Below are positions 1-13,392 of a DNA stretch of 64,000 nucleotides, piece after piece (within the stretch, counting starts at the first letter, position 1; every line of letters begins with the position of its first letter). A model generated the notes under the pieces. It saw only the letters and a list, made by a program, of their open reading frames with translations. It did no database searches and was not told where the DNA came from. The position numbers were made by a program, and so were the translations under genes. The stretch covers positions 1,692,552 through 1,756,551 of the forward strand of contig JAQPZY010001232.1 in NCBI GenBank assembly GCA_029931535.1, written 5' to 3'. The stretch comes from Margaritifera margaritifera (Eukaryota > Mollusca > Bivalvia > Unionida > Margaritiferidae).

Positions 1-611
1 ATCCCACCAAAGCTTTGTACGAGGAGAGTTTGGTCACACAAAACAACATGTTCAATTTCAAGCCAAGACCTTACTACAGAATGTGGCAGAAAAAATATAT
101 TACCCTGGCCCAGGCAGGTCCACTTTTTACCTACAGGTTTCTAGTTTCACAAAAAGTTGATTATGAAATATCATGCAGTGAATACTTTGTATGTTAACTA
201 CATGCATCAGTTTACTTTTTTCACAATATCTATATGACAATGATCGACCAGCATGTATATAAAGTCTGTTATCTTCTTGCTTTATTTGTTTGTTTAGTTA
301 TTTAGTTATTTATTTATTTATTTATCAGCAGCAGCTTCTGTCTCCTTCGATAACAGTTTGCTGTTAGTACAATAGCACGGACATCTCCTTTGATAGAAAA
401 GATCCCATTAAAAAAATCTTAACGCCGTGCTTATTAATGCCGTACGATATGAACTGGTATTTTACGGCACAGCAACACAGGTAGGTAATTTAGTACCAAG
501 GAAATTGAAGTAATGTGCTTTGTCCAAGAACACTCCTGGTGCCAATGATAGCATTCGAACCCGCACCCATTTTGCTGAGGGTCTGGCACGCTATCTCGCG
601 GTTCCTCCATG
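1..611. other. Gene-free sequence with a SINE-like segment
   Basis: No convincing coding region is present. From about 420 to 607 the sequence has the look of a repeat common in marine invertebrates: a 'gctttgtccaagaaca' phrase followed by a 'ttcgaacccgcaccc' B-box-like phrase and a 'ggcacgctatctcgcgg' tail. A second stretch with the same general grammar occurs near 15000-15123. I read it as a SINE-type remnant from its form only; no A-box or tail was established. Confidence 0.35.
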
Positions 612-972
612 TATTAGTAATTTCTTATGACATGCTGGAGAGGGCATTGGGCCTATTCTAGTCATTTCTTATGGCATGCTGGAGAGGACATTGGGCCTAT
701 TCCAGTCATTTCTTATGACATGGTGGAGAGCACATTGGGCCTATTCCAGTCATTTCTTATGACATGCTAGAGACGGCATTGGGCCTATTCTACTCATTTC
801 TTATGACATGCTGGAGAGGGCATTTTGCCAATTCTAGTAATTTCTTATGACATGCTGGAGAGGGCATTGGGCCTATTCTACTCATTTCTTATGACATGCT
901 GGAGAGGGCATTTTGCCAATTCTAGTAATTTCTTATGACATGCTGGAGAGGGCATTGGGCCTATTCTACATT
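612..972. repeat. Minisatellite, about 44-bp unit, about 8 copies
   Basis: Copies of a unit containing 'tttcttatgacatgctgga' and 'cattgggcctattcta' follow each other with a few substitutions. A subset carries 'cattttgccaattcta' instead, and that variant alternates with the main form, which suggests higher-order duplication. The ORF that runs out of the array at 913-1128 is a by-product of the repeat. Confidence 0.85.
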
Positions 973-1399
973 CCCGAGCCTACAGGGGGTAACGCCGTAA
1001 GAATCTTAAACAGTTTAAGTGTATGTCATTTCCAAAGAGTTTTCCAAATAGGTATTGATAACTTTAGTGTCAAATTTGTCAACGTTAAAAATGATTTCAT
1101 GGGATTTCAATTGATCGCGTGGAAATAAATCCGAAAAACCATCCATGTAAGGGTGGGTGCCTTCCATTCACAGTCGTAAGTTTTTTTTTAAAGTAATTGA
1201 CGGCCCGCTTTTAGAAATTATTTCACTCCGAACACTAACTCAACGCAGAATTGTTTCTCCTGTAAAATCACGTGTGTACTGCAAACCTTAAATTTCATCA
1301 AACTACCCTGACATTTGCAACAAAATAAAGCTGATGTTGAAATCAGTTGGAGTAGTAAAACAGGAATTGTGCTTATTACTTAAAAGATGTATAAACATT

Positions 1400-3245
1400 T
1401 TGTATAATTGTCGAATCATTTAGTTCAAAATACTTAAAACTATAAAATTATTGTTTGGAACTAAAGATGAGTGAATAAAACATATGAAATAGATATTCGC
1501 AGGATAATTACTCGTTTAATATGCCATATCTTTCAAACTTACTGATATTATGTTCCTTTTATTAAGATCATTTTAGACGTTATGTTAACTGAAAAACAGC
1601 TAAAATAGAAACACATTAAGAAATGTTCTACAGGAATTGGTTAATACGTGATCAGACTTCTAACATTTTGTACAATATTCAAATTTATTATCTTTTTATA
1701 CAAATAACCCTATAAAGCTAATTTTTAAAACAAAAGATGGGTAAATAAGATAGAAATGTGCAAATGCTGGCATGCAAAAGTTTGACATATTTTGAATATT
1801 AGAGTTCATATTAAAATAAAATTGTTAGAGTCTCTGAAAACTTAAGCAGTAGGTGACATTAAAAATGCTGCTTTTGGTGTAAAATTTATATCTTCTATCC
1901 AGTATCAAACTCTTGGCTCCATGTAAAGTTTTATGCCATTATATTTCTCGTCGAAAGCTCTGGTTTATTATGGGCAGAAAAATCGGAAGACTGAATGACT
2001 ATTTTAATAAATAGCTTATTCTAGCGGATAAATTCTGTGCATATTCCCAAAGAATGGAGACAGACAAAACTCTCATATATCATCCAATAATTAAATTTTG
2101 ATTTTCTTATTCAATGATCCTAACAGGTGTAAGTGCTGTACTAAATATGCAGCTATTTTTCCAAATATACAGGTGATCATGCCTTATATGATTCAATCCA
2201 TCTAGTTACCGTTTCTTAGTCAACAATTAATTTGCACTTTTCTGTGTCCCAGGGATCATACTAAATGAACGGACAGACGGAGACCATAAAAATATTTGAG
2301 ATGCTTTGGCGTGGGGAATACAAAACGATCATCGCATTCTACCCCGGTAAAACTTATCCAGATACAATCTGTAACTCATAACTATGGATCCGCGCTGCCT
2401 TAATGTCCCTACTATTTCTTTCTAAATTAATACCAGGCCAAATAATATCATGTATCAGTCTCGTCCAATAACTATGATTAGTGCCGTCAAACTAAATTTT
2501 CTTACATCTACTCTGCCATTTAAAACATTTGGTAACTAACAAAGCTGACTTGGATTCCACTCTGAGAAGTGTTCAAGAAAAGTAGGTTTATTTGTTGACC
2601 AGAGATATAAAACAATTACATAACTTTTTAATTCGTTGGTTCATATCGACATTAAACTATAATACTATTCTCTGGAAATAATAATAAGTAATACAATGGA
2701 TATGCGCAATAAACTTACTTACTTAATATACAAAATCTCAAGATTGTATTTATATTAAAGTTCAGCTTTAAAAATTATTGTACACGTTTGCATTATAAAT
2801 AAAGCTTAGATAAACTGCAAACAGAGATGTGCGTGAGGAATTATGGTTATGCTTCACCAGATTTACATAATTTAGCCAAATTTTCAAATTTATTATTTTT
2901 TTATACACGGGATCCAATACAAATATTGTCTGAAACTGAAGATAGATGAATAAGATAAACATTTGCAATAAAAGTACCCTCTTCAAACATGCAAAAACTT
3001 AATAATCAGATTTTTTTAATTCTTTTAGGAGAAAGTTTTAATGGCTCTGAACAGATTAGCAGAAGACGGCATGATCTAAGCTGTTTGTTGTGTAACATAT
3101 GATATGCAATTTTGCATCGGACGCTAGACCCCATAAGAATGTTTATGGCATTCATATATTTTCCCTGAAAGCACTGGGTTATGCACAGAAAACCCAGTCT
3201 TCTGGCTGTCTAATTTATAAATAATCACTAATTCCTTCTGGTGCT
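1400..3245. repeat. Diverged direct duplication, about 1.2 kb offset
   Basis: Sequence near 1675-2060 recurs in diverged form near 2880-3235. Shared landmarks are 'ttcaaatttattat...ttttataca', '...aataagata' and the stretch around 'tttatggcatt'. Weaker copies of the first landmark lie near 1425 and 2650, hinting at an older unit of roughly 250 bp. No coding capacity was seen. The boundaries are approximate. Confidence 0.4.
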
Positions 3246-3267
3246 TTATTTCTGCGAAAAAAGACAA

Positions 3268-3795
3268 TAGTCGTATACGCTAATTTTATTCCAATCAATG
3301 TTCTGTTTCCATATTGGTAAATTTGCACATAAGAACGAATAAATGACAAGAACAAATTTTATTCCAATCAATGTTCTGTTTCCATATTGGTAAATTTGTA
3401 CATAAGAACGGATAAATGACAAGTACAAATTTTATTCCAATTAATGTTCTGTTTCCATATTGATAAATTTGCACATAAGAAAGGATAAATGACAAGTACA
3501 AATTTTATTCCAATCAATGTTCTCTTTCCATATTGATAAATTTGTACATAAGAACGGATAAATGACAAGTACAAATGTTATTCCAATCAATGTTCTGTTT
3601 CCATATTGGTAAATTTGTACATAAGAACGGATAAATGACAAGTACAAATTTTATTCCAATCAATGCTCTGTTTTCATATTGATAAATTTGTACATAAGAA
3701 AGGATAAATGACAAGTACAAATTTTATTCCAATCAATGTTCTGTTTCCATATTGATAAATTTGTACATAAGAAAGGATAAATGACAAGTACACAT
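3268..3795. repeat. Minisatellite, 73-bp unit, about 7 copies
   Basis: The unit includes 'ttattccaatcaatgttctg' and 'aaatttgtacataagaa' and repeats every 73 bp with a few variant bases. Because 73 is not a multiple of three, the array opens overlapping spurious minus-strand ORFs of 60-68 codons. These should not be called genes. Confidence 0.9.
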
Positions 3796-4073
3796 TTTAT
3801 TATCCCATACGTATCACATGTACTTTCTTCTGAATTGTCTTCACATATGATGACCTATTTTGACAAATTGTATAGTCGCTAGTGACAAAGTACAAATATT
3901 CCATGGTAAATACTAGTATACTGATTAGCGAGAGAGGATTAACTGTAGCCTGGTATATTAATTTTGTTGAAGAATTATTCCTTGGACCTTTCTGTAGTTA
4001 AGGACAATTATTCACGTAAGGACCAATATGATCAATGCCCAGTATTAATGCTGATTATATAAGCAACACAGTT

Positions 4074-4500
4074 CTTTTGACATTCTACTCTAAATCAGGT
4101 CTCAGACACTACTTCTTCTTGACATTCTACTCTAAAACAGGGCTCAGACACTACTTCTTCTTTACATTCTACTCTAAATCAGGTCTCAGACACTACTTCT
4201 TCTTGACATTCTACTTTAAATCAGGTCTCAGACACTACTTCTTCTTGACATTCTACTCTAAATCAGGGCTCAGACACTACATCTTCTTGACATTCTACTC
4301 TAAATCAGGTCTCAGACACTACTTCTTTTTGACATTCTACTCTAAATCAGGGCTCAGACACTACTTCTTCTTGACATTCTACTCTAAATCAGATCTCAGA
4401 CGTTACTTCTTCTTGACATTCTACTCTAAATCAGGTCTCAGACACTACTTCTTCTTGATATTCTACTCTAAATCAGGGTTCAGACACTACTTCTTCTATT
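4074..4500. repeat. Minisatellite, 42-bp unit, about 10 copies
   Basis: The 42-bp unit contains 'cattctactctaaatcaggt' and 'ctcagacactacttctt'. As the unit is a multiple of three, it creates a repetitive 167-codon ORF (4035-4538) with 14-residue periods of the type LTFYSKSGLRHYFF. There is no signal peptide, and nothing outside the array supports a protein, so I treat it as a repeat. Confidence 0.85.
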
Positions 4501-4935
4501 TGTCAAAGTTTGCTTCTCTTTCTTCCAGAAGGTCTTAATGTCTCCCTCACGTAAACGTATACATACATATAATAAAATTAAAATTATCCCAAATATGGCT
4601 TCATACCGCAATTATTTTCCTTCTATTTGATATATAACCATTCATAATTTTACATTTCTTGCTATGCCTGAGAGAACTAAGTAACTTTCTTCATACACTG
4701 ACTCTACTGAGCAAGTTACATTTGTGGTCAGCCAGCTTGTTGTTTGTGTGTTACAACAGTAAACAGACTAAGCGGAATTAATCGAAAAGCGCCTTAGGCG
4801 TTGCCGCGCATGCACTTTCAACAATCTATACAATTTCGTAACTGATCGCAGTTAATCCTCATATTATCAACATAGCTTCAAACATGTCAAAATAAGTCAG
4901 TTGTGAAACACACCATTCAAAAGTTGTACTATTTT

Positions 4936-5206
4936 CAGTGGTTGATCCAGAAATATCGTTTAGAGGTGTCGTAAAGGGAGGGGGGAGGGGATGTGTCGTA
5001 AAGATGTAAGCGAGAGGTGTCTGCAACGGAAGCCATGTTAGGGGCTCAGAAGGCGAAGCTCCGGAAGCTCCTGTATTTTAAGCGTTACGAGGGAATAATT
5101 TTAACCATCCTACTGTAAAGAAAACTGTCTCTAGGAAAAACCTCTTGTTGTTTCTCGCTCAGCCGGCTCAGCATCCATCCCCTCTCCTTTTCCAGATCCG
5201 CCCCTA
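4936..5206. mobile_element. Probable old hAT-type MITE
   Basis: The left end 'cagtggttgatccagaaa' and the right end 'tttccagatccgcccctac' are imperfect inverted partners. They resemble the CAGTGGCGGATCC-type ends common in animal hAT MITEs. A clear 8-bp target duplication is not visible, so the copy is old or the boundaries are wrong. No ORF lies inside. Confidence 0.35.
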
Positions 5207-5209
5207 CAT

Positions 5210-6709
5210 TTTTCGGAATATTTTCCTGATTTTGGTTAAATTCGAGTGGATCTAATTGTTGTATGAGGTCATATGGCTATCTAGGGCAAAGTTACATGGT
5301 ATAACGATCAAGCATTGCAGTGGGAATTTTTTTTTCTCTATCACACACGATATCATTATCATCCAATGAAACTCACCCACATCTCTTTTGGTTCCCTTTT
5401 CTATAAGTTGTGCTCTTGAGCAAAGTCTTCTAAAACAGAGGACTAATTTAGAAATCTCATCGTACACTATCTCCAGCTAGCGATAGAGATAGACAAGCGT
5501 AACGACTGACTTCTCTCGAAAGTATTCAGAGGAAAAAGTACGGACAGGTGGGTGTTCTAAATGAAAAGTAGCTTAAATTACCACGCACAAGATGCGTCCC
5601 AAACTTCCAGAATATCAGACGAATGAGCTAGTTGAGATTTTCTCCAGTTCGTTCTCCGAATGTACAGAGAAGCAAGTCAAACCTGTCACTGGTTTCTATC
5701 TAACACTTTTGTTTCTCCTAGATATATGTAACCAGTCAAAACGTGTGTTCTTTATTTCGTGAGGGATTTTATTATTCTTTCGTTTTGGATATATGATAAT
5801 ATTTCTTGAGGAGGGACATCTTTGATTTTGTTTTCAAATAAATATGTCTTGATTACGATCTGAAGATGCTGATCGAGAAGCCACCACTCTCACGTCCATG
5901 GGTAAACCTTAATTGATCTTTAAACAAAGTTCAGCACTCAATGCCTGTGAGGTAAATAGATACAAATTTAAAATATTAACATTTTCATCTAATTAGGACT
6001 CTTGGAACTTATATCTGCCATAATTAGCGATAATTTTGTTTAAACAGTTTATACATGTTTAAAATAGAACCTTGACATTTGTTCTGAGACCTTACAAGGC
6101 AAAACCTTGCTTTATTACCCAACTTCAATGTTTTGTTGGGGGGGGGTGAGGGGCGTTGTTTGTTTGTTTGATTGTTTGTTTTTGGGGGGGTCTTCTTTTT
6201 CTCGCGCTCTTCGCTGCTCATATTTACAATAATTTGAGGATAGCGACCTTTTACAAATGTAGCTTGTCCAAATAATGCATAAAACTGTACATTTTGTCAA
6301 ATTAATGACTGTTTACAAACGAAAATGAAGAGATTTTTTAAATTAATTTCGTAAGCTCATTTCTTGCGCAAATTGATACAGTGAACATTGATGTGGTGGG
6401 GTACTGTAGAAACATCACTGAACGGTCACATCAAACAAATTTCAGAGCGTAACAGCTTGAAACAAAACATTGTAATGATTGTGAGTTTACTTGTTTGGAT
6501 TTTGGTCCTTTATTTTGTTTATTTTTGCATTCAAACTTGAATTTGTGGCCTTTTCAAGCTTACAGTCTAGTTCGGTAAGATACACCCAAATTTCGATAGA
6601 CACTTAATTTCGGTTTGCAATCAACACTCATCAGTGCCCGATTTCTCCATCGTTTTCAAACATGCTTGTGATTGTGTTGAAAGTTAGAATCGCTACTTAA
6701 GCAATTTTT

Positions 6710-6710
<1 letters not shown>
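5210..6710. other. Gene-free sequence
   Basis: Only short ORFs without recognisable features are present. A G-rich and T-rich patch with homopolymers lies at 6136-6190. I see no promoter, RNA gene or mobile element that I can defend. Confidence 0.5.
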
Positions 6711-6792
<82 letters not shown>

Positions 6793-6828
6793 AAGACACA
6801 AACTGCAACAGATAGATATGCCAAGACG

Positions 6829-6886
<58 letters not shown>
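6711..6886. repeat. Compound microsatellite (AT)n-(GA)n-(AT)n
   Basis: An (AT)n tract (about 6712-6758) passes into (GA)n (about 6758-6788). After a short unique spacer a second (AT)n tract follows (about 6833-6885). The two overlapping ORFs across it are artefacts of low complexity. Confidence 0.95.
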
Positions 6887-6888
<2 letters not shown>

Positions 6889-6889
6889 A

Positions 6890-8710
6890 ATATTACGATA
6901 TTTTTGGGTATGCATATTATTGAGATTACCTACCTAGTGATAAAAGGGGGAATGCATCTTCTACTATGAAAGCTTTGACTGCATGTAGTTTATGATTCTT
7001 CAAAATGTCCGAAGAAAGTAATCTGAATATGTCAAGTGGGAAGACAAAAGTGTTTCCTGAAAATATCTGTCATATTCAAGTTTCTGCTATACAATAAATA
7101 AAGATTATCTTACTTAATATATTATTAGTAACGTTTCATTATTTAAAGCATATAACTTTTTCTAATTATTTCGCTATTTTGGCTGGATAGATCTATTTCA
7201 GACTGATGTGAAACATTTTCCTCAAATTTATTGATTCTTCATTTCCCACGGATAAAGAATACGGTGATAAATGAAAATCAACCAAACAGGAAGAATTGGA
7301 AAAAGATGATCATGATCATGATCATGACGACGATGATGGTAATGAGCAACTACGATGACTATAACGATATCAACAGCTACCAGAACATTGGTACCTTATA
7401 ACCATCACCATTACATAGTACAGAACACGTTGGTGCAGCGCTTCTTAAAGATCTAATACTCTCTCAGATAAATTGAAGCACGTCGCTAAATTTCTCTCTT
7501 CCTGTCATGAATCATTTGAAGTGAATTTATTAGTAAGTCGGCGTGATAAGAGGGTTTAGTGATATACGATCTAACACTGGTTAGATTGACTTTTCTTACA
7601 CGTTTGACATGACAATGGGTGGTAGATTACTGTTTATAGGTTCAAAAGTACTCGAAAGTATGGCCAGGTCACGTGCTCTCGGGATATTTACAGATGAGAT
7701 GATGCTAATTACATAGTTGACACAATTTATAACTTCTGACCTGGCGTTCATAACAGAGAATTCTTAATGTTCCTCTCTGTATTGTCTGTGTCTAAATTCA
7801 TACTTACCTGAACCTACATCTACATCTATATCTGTATCGTTGTGTATGTCTTCAACAGCATTTATAACTATAAATAAATTTACTTCTTTTTATATAAACT
7901 ATGCATATATGTATGCACGTTTGAATTCGTGTATCTATGTAGGAATTTTCTGTCTATCTATCTTTCTATCCATCCATCCATCACGAGGGCTTTAAAAATA
8001 TTTAAGAAAGCAGGATATATTTGCACTTTAACTCAACCAGATATCTCGAGGCAATACAAGATGTATCAGTTTTAGTTGATCTATACTTAAAATCTTAAAG
8101 CGCCTGGTTAAATGATCAATAGATAACGGGTAATTTTAATATCATGCTTACGAAGTTTAAGCTCTCCTTGATATGTTTAAGAGTGCTTTTGAATTTTTGT
8201 GTTAACGTAGTGATCGTCTTCATCACTCAAATGTTTTATTGAAAGAATCTTTCATTGGGATCAGGCAGCATGATTATTTTAGCCCTTTTTCCGTGATTGT
8301 TGTTGCTTTCCTCCACAAGGGAAGTAGTGTCACCATAATTATTAGGCTAGTCAAATATTGACTCTTATCTCAGGATCGATTACTTATGTTAAATGGTTTG
8401 TTCAACTGTAAGATCTACTGATTTAATTTGTTTAAACATTAAAGATTAAAATTCTTGTCTCAGCATTATTCAGAAACGATTGGATGTCAGAAGCTGTATT
8501 ATACATTATGCAAAAATTTTTGTTACGTAATCTGATATAGGTCGAGACCAATGTCGAAGGTCTTATTAAAATATTTATAAGTTTTAGGCTGATTTGAGTT
8601 AGAGATATTTTCACGGGGATCTGATTTGTCTTATCTGTACTTAGCCTGTTTAGGAGCAGCATTATGGAAGCAAGTTCTGATGGTCAATTCCGTTTCCTTC
8701 AGATCAAAAT
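6890..8710. other. Gene-free sequence containing one copy of a dispersed repeat
   Basis: No gene is supported. The stretch at about 7535-7680 shares 'gtcggcgtgata' and 'tgacttttcttacacgttt' with 15525-15670, and both copies run on toward simple tetranucleotide repeats ((TCTA)/(ATCC)-like near 7955-7985 here). This looks like two members of a dispersed repeat family. Confidence 0.4.
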
Positions 8711-8711
8711 G

Positions 8712-8899
8712 GCCCGAGACAGTGGCGTAGCGAGGCAAAGTGCCGCCAGGGCCAGCTACCAAAATTACGGCCCCACTCTATTTGTATTATTTATGATATA
8801 TACGGTACTCTGACCAAATTGCCGCCCCCTAGAAAGTGTCGCCCGGGACCACCGCTCCCTTCGCCCCCCCCCCCCCTTCACTACGCCACTGGCCCGATA
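8712..8899. mobile_element. hAT-type MITE with 8-bp target duplication
   Basis: The element runs from 'cagtggcgtag' at 8720 to 'ctacgccactg' ending at 8891. It is flanked by gcccgaga (8712-8719) and gcccgata (8892-8899), an 8-bp duplication with one mismatch. CAGTGGCGTAGC ends and 8-bp duplications are typical of hAT elements. At 172 bp it has no coding capacity and is non-autonomous. A C13 run lies near its right end. Confidence 0.8.
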
Positions 8900-9444
8900 T
8901 ACGTGTCCTCCAAGCATAATGATATCATTTTCTCATCAGCAGATTTTGCACACTTTGTTAAGGACATAAATCGTTCGTTCAGGAGTAAAATAGCAGATTT
9001 GCACTTGCACATGGGCACGCGACATTGACCATCGATAGAGGTAATAAGAAAATACACTGCAAAAGCCTTGGAACTGATTTTTTTTTTTTTTTTTTATGGT
9101 AAACGCACAACCGTAATCAGACAATCTTCGAAAGTTTTAATTTTTGAATACAGTGTACCCCGGCTGTAAAATTGTACAGGTAAAATCTGAAATTACTGTA
9201 ACAGTGCAAGCGAGAAGGTTAGCCAGGCGCAATCACTTTTTCTGTTTGCATTACAAAAATACGAAGTGTTATAAACTATTCGTTTTTTGTTTTCTTTTAC
9301 AGTATTGCCATTGATTGCAGATAGACATAACATAGATCAAATTGCTCTTTTTTCATATTGTATCTGTCTTAATGATTTAAGAAATGAAATCGATCAAAAA
9401 AATATTGCGCAATCTCTCTTAAGGTCTCTTTTCTCCGTGATTCG

Positions 9445-9445
<1 letters not shown>

Positions 9446-9529
<84 letters not shown>

Positions 9530-9535
9530 TATATT
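9446..9535. repeat. (AT)n microsatellite
   Basis: An almost uninterrupted (TA)n tract of about 85 bp. It creates a spurious 102-codon ORF. Confidence 0.95.
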
Positions 9536-12375
9536 ATTCATTTGTTATTTGTTACTATATGTAGAACGTTGTGTCCTTGGAAAGAGAAAAGCTGATTGTT
9601 TGCGGCCACTCCCAAATAGTTAATCAATACAACCCCTGCAGCAAGAGTGAATTAAGACAAAAAAAGAAGGTCTCATTCCAAGCTCTCCCATCAACGTAAC
9701 ATGTGCAAAAAGAAATGAGTAACAGATTGAATTTTAAGTACTACTATTCAGTACAGTTTGTGATTAATGAATAAGTTAAAGACACTAGTTTAAAAGTGAT
9801 TCCTTTTTTGGATGCACAGTTTTCACACATTGCATCTTTATAAAATTAAAAAATATGAAATTACGTCAATGAAACTGTGATAAGAGGATCTTTCACTTGA
9901 AGTCAAGTATGGGTGTGCAGCTAAAATTGAGAAAATAGGATGTCTTGCTGACTCTGTCAGCAGTACACCTGTCGTATTGCACATAAATCCAATGTACACA
10001 AAGTTAATTTTTATCAATAATGGTGAGAGGCCACTTCGATGTTTGAACTGAACAATTTATGCACCGAATTTAAAATAAGAGATTATTTTCCGCAAAAAAG
10101 TCAAGAATTAATGGCTACAAACAGGAATGCCAACATCCAAAAGTTAGGTCTCTAAACACATCATAAACACCAGTCAGGTAGATATACGGTAAAAGGCACA
10201 CATCTCATTACTCTCTCCAATGTGCAAAACGTTCTGGAAAAGAATTACAATCGACAGTAAGTATCAATATAGTAATCATCGCTTGCACTACCTTACCTGC
10301 GCATCATCTAGCGTTGAGCATAAAGATGAGACGTTTTCACTGCTTGATATGGTAATTGCGAGAGGCCTTATTGTCCTTTTTTGAAATAAACACGAAATGC
10401 ATTTAAACTCCGTGCCACGATTCTAATTAGAAGGGTTGCCCCTTTTTCCGCACTTGACGAGAAAATGCATTTTTTTTTCTTCTTAAAACTTATTTGCGTT
10501 TTCCAAAATGTATATCCATTCTCAATATATTCTACTCCAAAGAAAAACAGTTATGAAAAACCTTTAGATATTTTCTTTCAAGTCATTTAATTGTTAATTG
10601 ATCTGTTTCTTTGTAGCGATTCGGAAAGAATCTTGAATTAGGTACATGTTTTGGTAGTGTTCCTTTCACGCAGAGAGAAAATGAAATTATATTTTCATCA
10701 TTTGAATTGAGTAGATATTAAAAGGATTATAACAATAGAGAAAATAAGATGATCAACTGAAGATTTAAATGTCGTCGATATAAACATGCATTCCATAGTC
10801 GAATTTGGCATATGGAGGGACCTATACTAATTGTGAATCGTTGCAAAACGTGACTTTAAGGCATGGCCTCGCAAACTCGTTTTGTAGATCTACGGCCCCA
10901 GATTCGATCACCGTTTCTAGTATGTGCACGGGCTACATGCATAAGTTCGCCAATCAAGGTATATTATTTCTTTCAGTTTCATCTCTTTCCTTCACCTCGA
11001 GAGGTACCCCACGCCACCATTTGGATTGTTGAGAGTAAATAGTATAAAATGTTGGAGATTGTAACGGAATAAACGCAAAATAAATTTGAATGATAATGTA
11101 TATTCTAATCAATAACAGACGATAACTGCATAAACAGCTTTAAATTAGAATAAGATGTCGCTGCCTACAAAACATAATAAAGTCAATGTTTTTTAGGATC
11201 TTCCTGAATGAAGCAACCTGTCAGAATCGTATATCTGTACTGTGTGCGGATGACAGAAACTTCACGACAGGATCATGGTATTGTGCAGAAGCAATAACGT
11301 TTGAGTAAGAAGAAAGATGGTGGTCTGTTGTTGTATTAGTTCATACGATATCACTAGATATGGAGACATAGCGTCTACCACCTTGCTTCTTTCGAACTGA
11401 AGGCATCCTTCGGTTACACTTTGGTAGCAGCAATGACGTCACTCAACAACAAACACAGTCGCCAAATGGCCGAAGAATACTAGTAACCAAAGTGAAACGT
11501 GACCCTGACCAGAGCATCTCTAAATTAATGCCGTGCTAAACGATCGAATATCATTTTCTGCAAGTACCTGTAAATTTTACAAGTAAAATTTCAGACGACC
11601 TTTTTGAATAAAACTAATGTCTACATTCCTCTTGATTGTTTTCATACGACTTCATATGCTGAAAGGACCTACATTTAATTTTGTGTGAGTGGGAAGATTT
11701 TCTTTCTTAGCAGGATATTTTTTTAAAATTATTTTTTATTATTATTTTTTTTTTTTCTTTTTTCTTCAATATATTTTTTAATTTCAAATAATTTTATAGA
11801 TATAACAGGTTATTTTCTTCATAAATCAGATCAAGAATATTTTCTTCGAGCTATTTGAGGGCCGGATCATACCTCGAATATATGCTGATAGTTACCGTTC
11901 GGACCGTCTTGGCTATTTACGAAACAATCATTGACCAAAAAGTTGCGAATGCATCGAACTACTTTTTCATTCGCAACTTTTCAGACAAATTACCATTCGT
12001 GTCAAGAACAAAGCCAAATACCTCGGACACCACTTTCTAGGAGAGGTAAATCTATCTGGAGCTGCAACTGACATAAATCTATTCTACTTCTGTGATGTGT
12101 CAAGTCACGTTGTTTTTGAATACGTCTTACAAATATGCGGTATAAGGTCGTCGTAGAGGCCAGTCTATCTGGTTAACCACAAACAGACATGGTTTGGTAA
12201 TTCATTTTGCACGAAGTTTTAAACAGAGACTGACTACAATGTATTATCTCTGCTAATAAAAGTCACAAAGAATGCTATTACAAATAAGTCAGCGATGTTA
12301 ATAACAGTAAGAAGATTTTTTTGTTTTTTTTTAACTTGAGTTGATCCATTGAAATATTGAATATTGGTTAGGTAA

Positions 12376-12377
<2 letters not shown>

Positions 12378-12452
<75 letters not shown>
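12378..12452. repeat. (AT)n microsatellite
   Basis: A (TA)n tract of about 74 bp, responsible for the tyrosine/isoleucine-rich ORF on the minus strand. Confidence 0.95.
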
Positions 12453-12453
<1 letters not shown>

Positions 12454-13392
12454 CCTTGAAAAAATGACAACCTATCGGAGTTCAAACCAATGAGGCGCGA
12501 CAAACATAAAACAAAAATGGTTCTCTGCGTGATAGGCATGATACTCTTTTCTTTGAATTTTCTTACACAGCTTTGCTGGACCGATGGCAGCATAACATAT
12601 ATATGTAGTTTACCCGTTTTAAGACCATTTATTAATTTTGTCTTCTTTCTTTCCTCTCCTTTTATCGTTTGTGTATTTCAATGTCATTGAAACATGTAGG
12701 AGTCAAGAATTTCTCTTGGGTTTTGTGTTTAGTGTTTGTTTTGTGGATATAAATTGTTTCTTCCCTGACGAAGATCTTGCTTAGCTCGAAGACTTAAAAA
12801 TAGAAGTATCGTCAAAGATTTCAATATGTCAGATACACTGACAAGAGGTCAACGGACGATGAATACTTATAGTGAATTATTTTCAGCTCGGCAGACGACA
12901 CATATAATGTCTGGGACTGGGTCAGTGTGTGCTGACATTGCTTCAACCCACATGGAGTGCATGTCAGGTCAGACATTTGACGATGTCCTAGTTTCCAAGC
13001 AAGACACGATACAGCCGAGGAATAATGTTTTTAAAATTGGCGAGTAGTCTACATCGGTCTTAAAACAATAACTAGTTTGCTTAAGACAAAGAACGTTAGA
13101 AAATTGAGGAAAAAAACCAAAAGAAAAGCAACAACAACATGTGTATATGGTCGTTGAAAGATATGGATCACAGCATACACAGGAGCTAGTATCGTTGCTT
13201 AGAATGTACCTATAATGTACTATATAATAATACAAGGGAGGTCACTTCTTCCATTCCCCCTGCGACTTTTTTAAGAATATGCACTGGTATCTCAGGCTAC
13301 ACTTCACGTAGCGTAATAACTTTAGCACCGATGTTTAGCTCAGAGATTCGTCACTTCAGGCCTACATCAAATTTTACTCACTATCCCACCTT

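Larger units (their letters stand above)
8900..13392. other. Gene-free sequence between two MITEs
   Basis: Apart from the microsatellites at 9446 and 12378 and a short perfect hairpin at about 11938-11982, I see no supported feature. The ORFs at 9287-9595 and 12234-12593 are carried by the AT tracts. Those at 10805, 12490 and 12826 show no domain, repeat or splice context. Confidence 0.5.

Noticed and set aside
420..607. tRNA gene
   Set aside because: A B-box-like phrase is present, but no cloverleaf, A-box or anticodon arm could be drawn.
3246..3720. Five overlapping minus-strand ORFs of 60-68 codons
   Set aside because: They are frame artefacts of the 73-bp minisatellite.
612..4500. CRISPR-like arrays
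   Set aside because: The regular units are head-to-tail minisatellites without unique spacers, in an animal genome with no cas genes.
4035..4538. 167-codon ORF with 14-residue repeats
   Set aside because: It is produced entirely by the 42-bp minisatellite, whose unit happens to be a multiple of three, with no domain outside the array.
11385..11510. Possible MITE from partial inverted similarity around 'cactttggta' and 'ccaaagtg'
   Set aside because: The match is short and broken, and neither outer ends nor a duplication could be set.
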